Source: Haliotis asinina (taxonomy: Eukaryota; Mollusca; Gastropoda; Lepetellida; Haliotidae). Taken from it: a stretch of DNA of 64,000 bases. Location: contig NC_090291.1 of NCBI RefSeq assembly GCF_037392515.1, positions 19,061,501-19,125,500 of the forward strand. The letters run 5' to 3'. Positions 24,101-34,161 of the stretch are shown here, in pieces; within the stretch, counting starts at the first letter, position 1, and every line of letters begins with the position of its first letter. A program made the translations under genes and the position numbers. A model generated the notes under the pieces. The model did not search any database, was not told where the DNA came from, and worked only from the letters and a program-made list of their open reading frames with translations.

Positions 24101-27100
24101 TTTGGAGATGTTCAGGATAATCAAAATATATTAACATAACGTGTACTTCGACGTACAAACGTGTTTACATCAATACGATGATTGAAATGTAAATATGACA
24201 ATAGCTTGAAGTTTAAAGTTACAGTATTAAAAATACATCAACTTATGTTCTTAAACGTTCACGATCATTGTCTTAAAATTTCAAAAACGACATGTAAAAC
24301 TCCAAAATGACGTACAAGCGTACTATTTGGAATGAGGGAGGTGTTGTTTTATTTTTGTCCGCTGTGACTAGAGGTTGAGGCAGGTCTCTCGCCATTGTGA
24401 CAACGTCTCATTGCTTTTGCGAACCTGACGTATGCTAAAAAAAAAAAGGAAAAAAAAGAACAAAGCCAAAAACAAAACAACATAAGGGTCATTCAGATGA
24501 ATATTGATGAGTGTATAAGAACATTCATGCACGTTTTACTGCATTGAAATTTCTGGAATATTGCTAAAAACGGTGTGTAAAACTATACCCACTCTCTCAT
24601 TGTTGTATGTAGCTTTGCAATGTATGATATGTGTGTCAGGTGGTTATCATTGTGGCATATCTAACTAGGAGACTCTAGCAAGTTTATCACCTAACTTTGA
24701 TAGTAGATAACATGTATCTCATTACACAGACAGGTATTGTAACCGAACTTCTTAGAGGCGCTGTTATCTTGTACTTGACACGTGAGGTGACACTGAACTG
24801 GTTCAAGGATATGATGTATATGACCTACCCACTTGGGTACACACTTGGATTCTTAATTAATCACGGTCATGTTCGGTTTGAGTGCATACGTGTCATTTTA
24901 ACCCTACGACGCCTTTTTACTCATGATATCAATCACTGGACTGTCCGTCAGATTGGTATTCAGACACCCATTCCTGTCATAAGTTCCAACAAGAAGCTCG
25001 ATGCTCATGATGTCACTGGCTTGGCAAGTTCAAACTCCATTGTTGCTCTGTCAGATGAAAAACAAACAAACAAATAAACATTCGTCACTGTTTGTTCGCT
25101 ATGAGCACCATTTGGAAGGAAGCACAAAATATTAAGTATCAAATATCAAATGTCGCTGTTGGGATGACGTCACTTCCGAAACAACTCTTTCGAAGATTGG
25201 GGCTCAAGGGCTTCAGATACATTAAATAATTGCGGCTGTACTGGTCTGTGCAAATCCCCACAAACATGGATGAAACAAATAGTTCGACATAATAAATATT
25301 AAAAGCAGCCGACTGAATCATTTGATGACGTTTCAAACGAGAAGATTTGTGAATGTCGAATTCAGTTAGCAGATATGGCGGAATTTTTCTTTCTTTGCGG
25401 TATTTTAAGTGGCAGTTAGTGGAAATAATATCACGAAATAATATCACGTTTGTGTATTGAAAAACACCGACACTGTTAAACTAGTCCTCACAAGTATCTG
25501 CATATTTATCATATATATTGAACAAGTTTCGAAAAAATGAAATCTGATAAAAGTAAGCGTTCAGGTTTGTGTCTACTCTCTAAAAACCTGACAAAAAACA
25601 GAGTTGCGTTTATTTTGGTGTTTAGTATATATGCATGTTACGAACGAGGTTATTCACAAACGTTTCTTATCATCACAATAAGGAGGCGGTGGGTTAGCCC
25701 AGTGGTTAAAACGTCCGCAGTGATGGTGCCAGCTCTTTACTGCACTGACCCAGACCCGACCGATCTGTCCTTATTGTGTCCACTTAATGCAAAGCACCAG
25801 GCTCGGTAACAATGTGTACCATGTCGTTGGATATGACACAGCATGGGTTTCGAACCATCCACTCTCCCCTTCCTCGTCAGACACCCTGTCCACAACACCA
25901 TCACAGGAGCGCAGCATTTTCCATTGTTTAAGATATTTTTTTCTCTGGTGTTTTGAAAGGTGCTAGGAATTATACTATTTAAATTATAATGTGAGTTTAC
26001 TTCTAGCAACATTTCCAAGATGTTTGATTGCTGTTTCGGACGGAAATTTTGATAACCATTTATACATGGCATCATGTCTACTGCACACGAAAACCTCAAA
26101 TCGGAATTCTGCGCTGCATTGATGAGAAATCACATTTTAGCTTTTTTTTTGTTAAAGACTAGTTCATTTACGGCATAAATGACATCAATCACAAAAGAAT
26201 GTCGTGAAAGAATATCAGCTCATATGTCAAAACCTTGTCAGAATGTGCGATAGTTGATTTGCTGATAGGTATAAAATCGATATTACTTTAATTCAAATGC
26301 ATACTGATTCTGTAGGTTAGCCATTGCGACTGCCCAAACTACCATACTTATAGGGTTGCAGTGAGTTACTAAATTGAAGGGAGAGAGAAGTTATTTCCGA
26401 TTAGTAGATACATTAATTAATAACACTCTCTACTTTATTTAGACAAAATTGAAATATACTTTAAATCTTCTCTAAGTTTCCTTCTCCATCCTGTATAACT
26501 ACCACAACACTGAAACAAGAGCACTTTGTCAAGTAACTCAGAGATGTATGTGATTTTAGACTAATTCCCCCCCCCCACCCCCCACCCCCCCCCTTGTCAG
26601 GACACCCCATTATGAGAGTAGGGGTGCATTGTCTGACCCTAATTAACCTCTGATGTTTTTGTGGGCCAATTGGGATGTGGGCAATTAGGGATGTGGGCGA
26701 ATAAAGACTAAACCGCTCATCTAATACTTGTCAAGCAGTAAGCTGTTACAATATGTTCCATCATAAAAGTTGAAAAATGATCCCTCCCTCATTTTGTTCG
26801 GCAGACAAGTTTTCATAATAACTGACAGTGGGTCCTTCATTCAAATTGGCAAATGACACATGGTGATATTTGACGAATTATCTTTAACAGGAATTTAGAA
26901 TAATTACTTGCATGTTTGGTTGTCTTTGTTGGTTGTTTGGGTGACAAACAAACGCTTTAATAATTTAAATTTACTGTATATACGTCACTGTTATACCAAG
27001 CCCCCGTTGCTTGGAGAAATAGTCAACCTACACACGCAAATGCCACTTGTCAATTTCTCGCGATTCATTTGCTAATGCAGTAAACGCTCAAGTTGTACGT

Positions 27101-30100
27101 TCCCTGCCATTAAGATAGTTACCACGACATAAAGGAAATACCATTGGGAGACAAATCATATATTTAGATACAACGTTCAGTACGATACAATTAACTAACA
27201 CAAACTGATTCTTGCAAAATATTATTCAGGGTCGAAGGTCAACTGGAACTCAAGTTCAGCCAATCGAAGAAGAGGATCTAAAGGTGGATCACATCAAGAT
27301 GGAAAATAAGTATGTTGCAAAGTTCCTAGTTGACGAATAAAATATTTGAATTCTTACAAATTAGCAAATAATCACCCCGATCCTTTTTGTAAAACATCCT
27401 GCAAGAGTTTGTCCCTGTACCTATGCATCCATCTTGTGAGTACCCCATTGTCGCTTGATGTATTAAACTATAAGATAAGCCCTAAATGGTCTTGCCTACA
27501 AAACGTTCACTAATGTTCTTATAAAGTTGTAGAAAAATTTTCAGGGTTTTCTAAGACATGACCATTTCTGAATACAACACATAAATATCCACGATGCTTT
27601 CCAACAACACAATGTGCTGATACAAATTTTTGATACATGTTTTACAAATTGTTTAATTTGTGACCATTAAAATAATATTCAGACAGAATTAGCCCAACGC
27701 AGTAAAACGTATATCTATCTACGACAGTTTCAATTTTTCAAAAGTAATAGTGTATATTTGAAGTATAACGGATTTATTGTTCACATTAAGACGTAAAGAA
27801 TGTCATCGTTTCTACTGAATTTAACTCCATGAAGATACACGCGGAGCCTTTAGCGTCACCAATAGTTGTGTAATGGAATGAAACTTATATACTGAGGGAA
27901 ACAAATAAGGGAACGCGCTCCTGTATTCATTGTCAGGTTTCTTCACTGGCTTTGTATTCCACTGCGGGTGAAAATTTGAGAATAAATATGGGACACATCC
28001 CTGAAGTGATGGTTCCCTTATTTGCTTCCTTCAGAGTATACAGTGGCAGCTGTCAAAACCGGCATCTGCCCAATCCGGCAAGTTGTCAACACTGGCATAA
28101 AATCTCAGACCTACCCGTGGTTTGCACATTTATCATCAGCTCTACAAGTCGGCACATTGTGTAAACCGGATTATTTCTTCAGTCCCAATGAGTGCCGGTT
28201 TAGACAGGTTCTACTGTATATTATTTATTTTTCAATGTGCGATCTATCCCATATATGTGTTTGCAGTGTATTTCGTACGGCTTCTGTTCCACTTGTTTTT
28301 ACAATTATTGTCAAGTACAAGTATTGTCAATTACACCCTGCATCTGTCAAAGTAAATTCAATTTGTAAGCATCGTTTGCATAATGTATGTATTTTTAACT
28401 GCATTTTCAATTTCAGACGAGTCACACGAATCATATCAAAGGAAGTCAAAGGAAATGGTATTGGCGGACACATTTATATAGCTTTTGTAATATTGCCATG
28501 TTTATTTTGCGATGCATCCACCTTGGTTTGTTGTTGTCAACCAACTGTGTTAATCCTGTCCAAAATGTTTCCAATGCTTTACAGGTAATCAAGGAACAAT
28601 TCACCACGAAACACTGACAGAATTCTTCAGTATATCTTTGTTCTATCTAAACATCGTTTTATCATTAATACCAACGTTGCTTTTGCACATACTTTCCCGT
28701 AGGCATTCCTACGAACGGGATGATCCGGGCTAGAACTGGTCTTCAGTAACCCATGCTTGTCGTAAGAGGCGAATTACGGGATCGGGTGGTCATGCTTGCT
28801 GACGTAGTTGACAATGTCATGGTTTCCCAGTTAGGTACATTTATGCTCATGCTGTAGATCACTGGATTATCTGGTCCAAACTTGGTTATTTACAGACCGC
28901 CGCCATAAAGCTGGACTTTTGCTGAGCGTGGCGTAAATAAATCCCCAAAAATCGTGCACATGTCAAATGAAACAATGTTCAAAGTGGCGTTTTACTAAAC
29001 GTCACTATCTCAATCTTGACACTAAAGCCCACCGCTTTCGGCCTCATAACCTCACTCTCGTATGCACATCAAGCATATACTACCAAAATTAATACATTTG
29101 CATTTCTTTTTACATAGAGGTATATGTATCCAATCGGAAAACATTGATAAGCCGTGGTTAACGTGTTTTACATAGATGAACCAAGGAAGAAAAGATCGAA
29201 GATCTACGTCTTTTTCCTTGCAGCGAGTTGTACGAGAAGAGGACGATCTTACAGGACTCGGTACCTATCACTCATCTGGACTCCAGGGTGGAGAGGGTGT
29301 ACACCGTCGGCTGCTTCGACCTCTTCCATCACGGCCATGTGAAACTGATGCAAAGAATGAGGAAACTTGGCAAACAGGTCAGTGACCTTTGTTTCAAAGT
29401 GATGTCCACTGTTTATTTGATCCCGATTTCATCTTCAGTGCTCACCAGGATTTTTTAGACGTAATATTCTTGTAAATTTGATTGTAGCTAGCGTTCCTTA
29501 CAATCGCCGGCGGCTGAAAGGCTGGTGTAAATCCAACTAGGGTCCCTGCAGGTAGTAAAGGTACTGCAAGTCCCCATGGTCCCTAATGTGGTGATCTACC
29601 TTCAGTTGTTGGCGATTTATAGCCTGTTTTTATATTGTATTGTCCAAATAGTGATATTAGTTTTAACTTTCCACACTAGTTTTAAGTCAAACCGTGATAT
29701 TCTAGTTGTTTTACTGTCTTTCGTGGACAGGTTTTTTTTATAATATACATATAGTACTTTTCTGTGTTAACTATTCTCGTCACGATATGGCTGCAATATT
29801 GCCGATATGACGTTAAACATTAACTCACCCACTCACTCATCGTCAGTGTTACGAAATGATTTCCAGATTCAAATACTAAGTTTGTCGGTTCGTGCAGAAC
29901 AAAGCTGGGAAAGCAGTAAATGTCCACACAAAATACATGACTATCTAACAAATTATTCTAAAACACCCTATTTTATATTTCAAGACCGAAACACAACGTT
30001 GAAGGTAGAATATGTGACTGTAGCAAATTTGACTGTCCTTGCAATATGGCAGTCATTTTCAAGTGTGTGGAAGCATCTGTCTGTTCATAAATCAAGAAAA

Positions 30101-32583
30101 GTGGAAGGAATTTGATATTTCCAGTCAGGCTTACCGTCAAAGCAGATGGAAATTTAATCGGGTTGTAATTGTTCTGGAATAGCCCTATGTCTCTAACACT
30201 GCTACATGTTTACAACTAGATTTTCGAACCTGTGGTACCACTAAACCTTTGCCAGTCAATTTACTTTCTACCTGTGTGTGCTGGTCAAATGAGGCTATGA
30301 CAGAATTTGGTATTTTACCAACGCTTCAGTCGTTTGCGGTTACTGAAAGTTGCTACAATTTCGCCTTTAAAGTCACCGGGTTATCAGATCAACTCCTTGT
30401 GACATCTGGGTATACGCCACTATATATAGTTCCCAAGAACGTTGATAAATGTCCGAGATTCAACCTGATGATAACGCACAGTTCGTTATCACCATACATG
30501 TGATGACGGACATTACGGAAATGCGAAACGTCAAAGACCCGTGAAGGTCCCGGGGTAGAATAGGCCTTCAGCAACCCATGCTTGCCATAAAAGGCAACTG
30601 TGTTTGTCGCAGAGCTTCCAACCCCAAGAAAAAAAGCTTGAGAAGCCGGGGTTCAGGGCGGAGACCTGGTTGGGGGTCAGGGGGATTCGTCCCCTCTGAA
30701 ACTGAAGAAAAGTAGTGTTTTTAACACCCTAAAAGTGGAACTGATAATCGAAAAATGAGTGAAAAGTGACTTTGATTAATTTACGTTATTTTTTATAAAA
30801 AAGCTTGACATTATCACTGTCCGCCGTGAGAGCGTGACAAATGCTTAAAAACCGAGTCTCAAGCCAAAGGCGTGAGAGTTGGCAGGTCTGTTGTAAGAGA
30901 CGGCTAACGGGAACGGGTGGTCAGGCTCGCTGAACTTGGTGGACACATGTGATAAGACGGATGTATGTCTTAGGCGTCTATCTGTTCGTCATGAACGCCA
31001 GCAAGAGAATACTGTACATTCTTCGGTCATGCGTTGTGTAACAGACAGTACCAAATACTCCTCGTTCTTATCAGTGAAGACGACACAGTGATGGTATTCT
31101 TCTCTGCCATCAGGTCGTCGTCGGCGTGCATGACAGTCGAAGTATCTGTACGCTCAAGAAACGGGTACCCATTGACAGCACCCACACCAGGATGATGAAT
31201 GTCAAGCAATATGCGGACGTGGTAAGAACATATCAACTGTTATTTCAGTTTCATTTCATATTTAGAGTTTAAGCAACATCCATCGTTTTTCCCAGTACAT
31301 AATTGACCCTGTATCGAGCTATAGTTCACCGACCAGTGAGAGATAGTATAAACATCTTGATACTCTGACACGTATAAACCCGGGCCCTTATTCGCCAAAC
31401 GTTCGTAGCCCTAAAAATTCGTAACTTTGATCGTAGCCAAAATGTTAAGAATGGGCTTACGAAGTTCGAAAGGTTCCGAACGTTTCGAGAATAGTCTGGC
31501 AGATTACTAAAGCTATGATTTCACAGAGTCTTCTAGAAAGGGTGTGATCACCTGATCACGAGCGTGATGTTTTTGTGTTCCTCTTACGATATGCCTATGT
31601 TGCTGTGACACCATTCAAAACCGTGATCCCAATGGTAAACTTCTCCCTTATTTTTCCAAAGTGAATGCGGTTGGGAAATTCGAAACTGTAATCACTGAAC
31701 ATTAATTTGTCTGCTGACACTTTTTTATGTGCAGTTAGATGTGCAACTGTAGTGGTATCTTAGCAATTAACAATACGCAGAGTGAATTAGTTTTACTAAC
31801 CTTACGAGCTCGTTGACTGGGTGCAGTTTTACAGAGCGACTTAAGCGCTGATGTTAACGTAACTCCCATACCTTAACTTGGATTTGCGACAGCTGTAGAT
31901 CTGTGTTGTTTTCAGGGGTGACACCCTTGACTGGAAAAGGTCCACACTCTAAGACTTATTTCTAGGGTCATAAGCTCATGCTTGTCATAAGAAGCGACGT
32001 TGGTGATCGGGTGATCAGACTTGCTGACTTGGTTGACACGTGTCATCGTACCCCAGTTGTGTAGTTTTAGTGCTAATGATGTTGATCACTGGACTGTCTG
32101 GTCCAGAATCGATTATTTACAGACTGCCGTCACATAGCTGGAATATTGCTGAATGCGGCGTTAAACAACAACCAGACCAATCAAAGGTCGGATTCAACAG
32201 TCTGCAGCTGAAGACTAGCCCACTCCTTTTGAAACGGATCGTTTTCGCACATGGATACACTATGTGAAGTCCATTTCTGGTGTCGCCCGCCTTGCGGCGT
32301 AAAACTATACTCACTCACCCCTTTATAAACTCAGGTCTTCTGTGTTGCTGGCACGGATCCAACCCCGTACATCCGTGCAATCTTCGACAACAAAACCGAA
32401 AGCGCCCTTTACGTGCGAGGTGACGACATGCAGAACTTCCCAGCGCGTGAACTGTGCGAGAAGCTGATGACCGTCAAGTTCTTGCCCTACACAGAAGGCG
32501 TGTCCAGCACAAAACTGAGGAAAGAGTATTGTAACTCGTCTCAGTGGGACTCCAGATTCGATGATCTCAATCTCTTCTACTGA
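16740..32583 (+). CDS. Bifunctional CDP-alcohol phosphotransferase / cytidylyltransferase fusion, about 495 aa
   Basis: Ten coding exons: 16740-16817, 18288-18460, 18766-18943, 20412-20578, 20941-21080, 21737-21897, 27230-27309, 29224-29377, 31113-31221 and 32335-32583 (TGA). All nine junctions are GT-AG and phase-consistent. Residues 1-270 form a multi-pass membrane domain with the CDP-alcohol phosphotransferase signature D111-x2-D114-G-x2-A118-K119 ... G134-x3-D138-x3-D142 (HDFLDHLDGIVAK, GGFMDAFCDK); Lys replaces the usual Arg. Residues 275-325 are a charged linker. Residues 350-495 are a cytosolic-type nucleotidyltransferase: YTVGCFDLFHHGH (HxGH at 361-364), VRGDD and a YTEGVSSTK variant of the RTEGISTT motif. 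Expected chemistry: CTP plus a phospho-alcohol gives CDP-alcohol, then head-group transfer to a lipid. The membrane part is most like ceramide phosphoethanolamine synthase-type enzymes, by inference. Exon 9 has one extra base near 31137 that breaks the frame. The exon 3 acceptor lies in a SINE tail. Confidence 0.85.
17205..17410. repeat. (CTA)n and related triplet repeats
   Basis: Long CTA array at 17217-17300, then mixed CTA/TTC triplets. It produces spurious poly-Leu and poly-Ser frames. Confidence 0.95.
17416..17695 (+). mobile_element. LINE 3' end (family C), copy 1
   Basis: Matches 29540-29835 over GTGATCTACCTTCAGTTGTT, TTTTTATATTG, GTGATATTCTAGTT and CGTCACGATATGGCTGCAA, then GACGTTAAA and ACTC repeats. 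No coding part is left. The tail is related to that of SINE families A and B. Confidence 0.7.
17695..17802. repeat. (CTA)n microsatellite
   Basis: About 30 triplets, sitting directly between the ACTC tail of the LINE copy and a truncated family B SINE. Confidence 0.95.
17810..17935 (+). repeat. Family B SINE, internal fragment
   Basis: CATGCCATCGTATCCCAGTTG, GATCGATGCTCATGCTGTTG and GTCCAGATTTGACC keep the family order. Both ends are missing. Confidence 0.65.
18045..18116. repeat. (TA)n(TG)n microsatellite
   Basis: About 11 TA units followed by about 22 TG/CG units. Confidence 0.95.
18484..18765 (+). repeat. Family B SINE abutting exon 3 of the fusion gene
   Basis: Head GACCCGTGAACATCCGGGTAG, GACACATGTCATCGGTTCCC, GTCTGGTCCAGACG, tail GAGTGCGGCATTAAAC and an (AAAC)n run. 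The last bases of the run, CAGAG, form the acceptor of exon 3 at 18766. Confidence 0.85.
19912..20003. repeat. (CAAT/CAAG)n and (CAGT)n repeats
   Basis: Imperfect tetranucleotide run passing into seven CAGT copies. Confidence 0.9.
21111..21268 (+). repeat. Family A SINE, best preserved
   Basis: Has a consensus RNA polymerase III A box (TAGCCTAGTGG, 21123-21133) and B box (GGTTCGATTCC, 21167-21177), then GTGTGAAGTCTGTTTCT and the tail AAAGCGGCGTAAAGC. It sits 30 bp downstream of the exon 5 donor. Confidence 0.9.
21598..21655 (+). repeat. Family A SINE, middle fragment
   Basis: GAAGCCCATTTCTGGTGTCC and GTGATATTGCTAA only. Confidence 0.65.
22250..22350 (+). repeat. Family B SINE, tail half
   Basis: GGTTATTTACAAACGGCAGTC, ATATAGCTGGAATATTGCTG and AGTGTAGGACTAAA. 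Confidence 0.7.
23263..23378 (+). repeat. Family A SINE, lacking the A box
   Basis: Starts at the B box (GGGTTCGATTCCCC) and runs to the ACTCAC tail. Confidence 0.75.
24551..24600 (+). repeat. Family A SINE, 3' tail only
   Basis: TCTGGAATATTGCTAAAAACG and ACCCACTCTCTCA. Confidence 0.6.
25682..25722 (+). repeat. Family A SINE, head only
   Basis: GGCGGTGGGTTAGCCCAGTGG, TTAAAACG. It is broken by the following third-family SINE. Confidence 0.55.
25735..25915 (-). repeat. Third tRNA-like SINE
   Basis: Aligns with 36580-36775 over GTCC(A/C)TTAATGC, ACCATG(T/A)CG and TTCGAACCATCCACTCT, which resembles a reversed B box. Not assigned to a named family. Confidence 0.4.
26567..26594. repeat. Poly-C tract
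   Basis: Nearly pure C broken by two CACC steps. Likely to be a weak spot for sequencing. Confidence 0.9.
28041..28216. mobile_element. pogo/Tigger-like MITE, 176 bp, copy 1
   Basis: Flanked by TA on both sides. The inverted ends begin CAGTGGCAGCTGTC and end GACAGGTTCTACTG. It has exactly the same length as the inverted copy at 33986-34161. No transposase. Confidence 0.75.
28708..28945 (+). repeat. Family B SINE
   Basis: GGGCTAGAACTGGTCTTCAG, GTCGTAAGAGGCG, GGTCCAAACTTGG and a tail with GAGCGTGGCGTAAAT. Confidence 0.85.
29540..29835 (+). mobile_element. LINE 3' end (family C), copy 2
   Basis: Longer copy of the element at 17416-17695. It starts near AGGTAGTAAAGGTACTG and ends GACGTTAAACATTAACTCAC plus ACTC repeats. 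Confidence 0.7.
30535..30950 (+). repeat. Family B SINE split by a roughly 280-bp insertion
   Basis: The head half is at 30535-30605 (GACCCGTGAAGGTCCC to TGTGTTTGTCG). The next family segment resumes at about 30890 (TTGTAAGAGACGGCTAACGG). The inserted 30608-30890 has no recognised family and a G-rich start. Confidence 0.7.
31389..31493. repeat. Imperfect inverted repeat, 17-18 bp arms
   Basis: TTATTCGCCAAACGTTCG at 31389-31406 pairs with CGAACGTTTCGAGAATA at 31477-31493. Between them lie further CGTAG/CTACG-like pairs. Resembles a small fold-back MITE. Confidence 0.5.
31905..32180 (+). repeat. Family B SINE
   Basis: GACACGTGTCATCGTACCCC, TGATCACTGGACTGTCTGG, ATAGCTGGAATATTGCTGAA and GCGGCGTTAAAC with an AAC-rich tail. 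Confidence 0.85.
32251..32320 (+). repeat. Family A SINE, middle and tail
   Basis: ATGTGAAGTCCATTTCTGGTG then GCGGCGTAAAACTATACTC. Ends 14 bp before the exon 10 acceptor of the fusion gene. Confidence 0.75.
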
Positions 32584-32753
32584 TCTGATCTTTGGAGGGC
32601 CTCCTCTTCTTGCCAACCGATATTTTTGTAAAATACACTTGTTTCATTTCCCTCACATTTCATTGTATAGTTCTGTAACATTTGAACAATTCAACACATA
32701 ATTTGAATTGTATTGGTTGTTTTGAAATAACATGTTAAAATATCATTTAAAAA

Positions 32754-32976
32754 TAAGAATGAAGATTTTTATGGATAACAACTTCTTTATGTGAGAACAC
32801 AACGTTTCGGAGTTAATGCTTACTCCTTCATCAGGTATACTCCGACGTTTCGGAGTTAATGCTTACTCCTTCATCAGGTGTATTCCGATGTATACCTGAT
32901 GAAGGAGTAAGCATTAACTCCGAAACGTTGTGTTCTCACATAAAGAAGTTGTTATCCATAAAAATCTTCATTCTTA
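32754..32976. mobile_element. 87-bp inverted repeat with hammerhead ribozyme cores; Penelope-like element remnant
   Basis: The arms 32754-32840 and 32890-32976 are reverse complements; the 49-nt spacer holds a third partial copy. Each copy has CTGATGA, a stem (GGAGT/ACTCC closing an 8-nt loop) and GAAAC, the invariant core of type I hammerhead ribozymes. The cores lie at 32896-32926 (+), 32847-32877 (-) and 32804-32834 (-). Two minus cores run in tandem, separated by GTC and a GTATAC-containing segment, as in Penelope-like element terminal repeats. No reverse transcriptase is present; this is a terminal fragment. Confidence 0.65.
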
Positions 32977-33067
32977 TGTATTTTCACTTCTAAATGACAT
33001 TCAAAGAATTCATTTAAAAATGTTCTTTGCTTTCTCATTGACTAGCAACACGATACAGTACATTGCT

Positions 33068-33247
33068 CCCGTGACGATCTGGGTTAGAATTGGTCTTCAG
33101 TAACATGTGCATCTCCTGAGAGGCATCTAACGAGATCAGGTGGTTGCTGATGTTGTTAACACATTTCATGGTATCCTAATTGCGTTAATCAATGCTTAAG
33201 TTGTTGATCACTTGATTGTCTGGTTCAAACTTGATAATTCACAGACT
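33068..33247 (+). repeat. Family B SINE, tail missing
   Basis: CCGTGACGATCTGGGTTAGA, GATCAGGTGGTTGCTGATG, GTTGATCACTTGATTGTCTGG, cut at CACAGACTCAT. Confidence 0.75.
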
Positions 33248-33477
33248 CATAGGCGGATCCAGAGGGGGGTTTCAGGGTGCGCACCATCCCTTTTTTCCTG
33301 ACATTTTGCTATATGACCATTGAAACTTGGGTGAAAATAAAGTGTGAAGCCCCCATCCCCACCCCCTTTTTCAATAGTATGCGCCTCCTCTTTCTCAAAA
33401 AGCTGTATCCATCCCCGAGACCGCATCATGTTACCTTATCACTGTTGTTTTTGTTTGTTTGTCGTTTCACTGTTCAC

Positions 33478-33625
33478 AGACTAAGTGGCTATGCTTATTC
33501 AAAGTGCCTAAGATTATTTGAAGTGGCTAAGCCTATTCGAAGTGGCTAAAGCTTATTCAAAGTAGCTTACTGCAAGTGGCTTATTCGAAGTGGCTAGGCT
33601 TAATTGAAGTGGCTAAGCTTATTTG
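33478..33625. repeat. About 20-bp minisatellite
   Basis: Seven imperfect copies of GAAGTGGCTAAGCTTATTC. Confidence 0.85.
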
Positions 33626-33630
33626 TCCAT

Positions 33631-33748
33631 GTTAACCTAGTGTTTAAAGCATTCGCTCATCAGGCAGAAGACCAAGGGTACAAGGGTGTGTGAAGCCTAT
33701 TGCTGGTGTCCCCCACCATGATATTGATGATAAAACCATACTCACAAA
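33631..33748 (+). repeat. Family A SINE
   Basis: TTAACCTAGTGTTTAAAGC head, ATTCGCTCATCAGGC, GTGTGAAGCCTATTGCTGG and a decayed tail. Confidence 0.75.
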
Positions 33749-33985
33749 CTCCACTTCTACTGAGCCTCAGCAAATGTAGACATGCTATTTGGAGATGACC
33801 CCTAGGATTTGCTCGGACTCAACAAGTCTTAAAATCTTCCTTGTGGTGGTGCTCTTCAGATATTACTATTACAGGTAGCACATTGCTCTTGACAGAATCA
33901 AATCCTTGAACTTTGACACTCATGTATCACTGGGTTATGAAATGATATGGTTACAGAATGATTAAACTTGGAAATGTCCAATATA

Positions 33986-34161
33986 CAGTGGAAGCTGTCG
34001 AAACCGGCACTCACTGGGACTGAAAAAATGATCCTGTTTAGACAGTGTGCTGGATTGTAGAGCTGATAATAAATGGATAAGCAACCGATGGGACTGAGAA
34101 TTTGTACTGGTGTTTACAACTTGCCGGATTGGACAGATGCTGGTTTTGACAACTTCCACTG
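33986..34161. mobile_element. pogo/Tigger-like MITE, 176 bp, copy 2
   Basis: Inverted relative to copy 1. TA flanks, ends CAGTGGAAGCTGTC and GACAACTTCCACTG, with internal GCCGGATTGGACAGATGC shared with copy 1. Confidence 0.8.

Larger units (their letters stand above)
21898..27229 (+). other. Intron 6 of the fusion gene
   Basis: This 5.3-kb intron separates the membrane domain from the linker and cytidylyltransferase exons. Repeats seen: 22250-22350, 23263-23378, 24551-24600, 25682-25722, 25735-25915 and a C-rich run at 26567-26594. No other gene could be supported; the open frames near 22664-23292 and 24697-25077 show no domain. Confidence 0.6.
27310..29223 (+). other. Intron 7 of the fusion gene
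   Basis: Holds a pogo-like MITE (28041-28216) and a family B SINE (28708-28945). A 41-bp segment at 28417-28457 has splice-like ends but breaks the phase. Skipping it joins 27309 to 29224 in frame (AA/C), so I leave it out. Confidence 0.6.

Noticed and set aside
24697-25077. 126-codon plus-strand frame
   Set aside because: No recognisable domain or splice context; part of it resembles decayed family B SINE.
28417-28457. Possible extra exon of the fusion gene (CAG acceptor, GT donor)
   Set aside because: Including it puts the cytidylyltransferase exon out of phase; skipping it gives a perfect join.
28022-28588. 188-codon plus-strand frame
   Set aside because: Its first third is a pogo-like MITE and the rest shows no domain.
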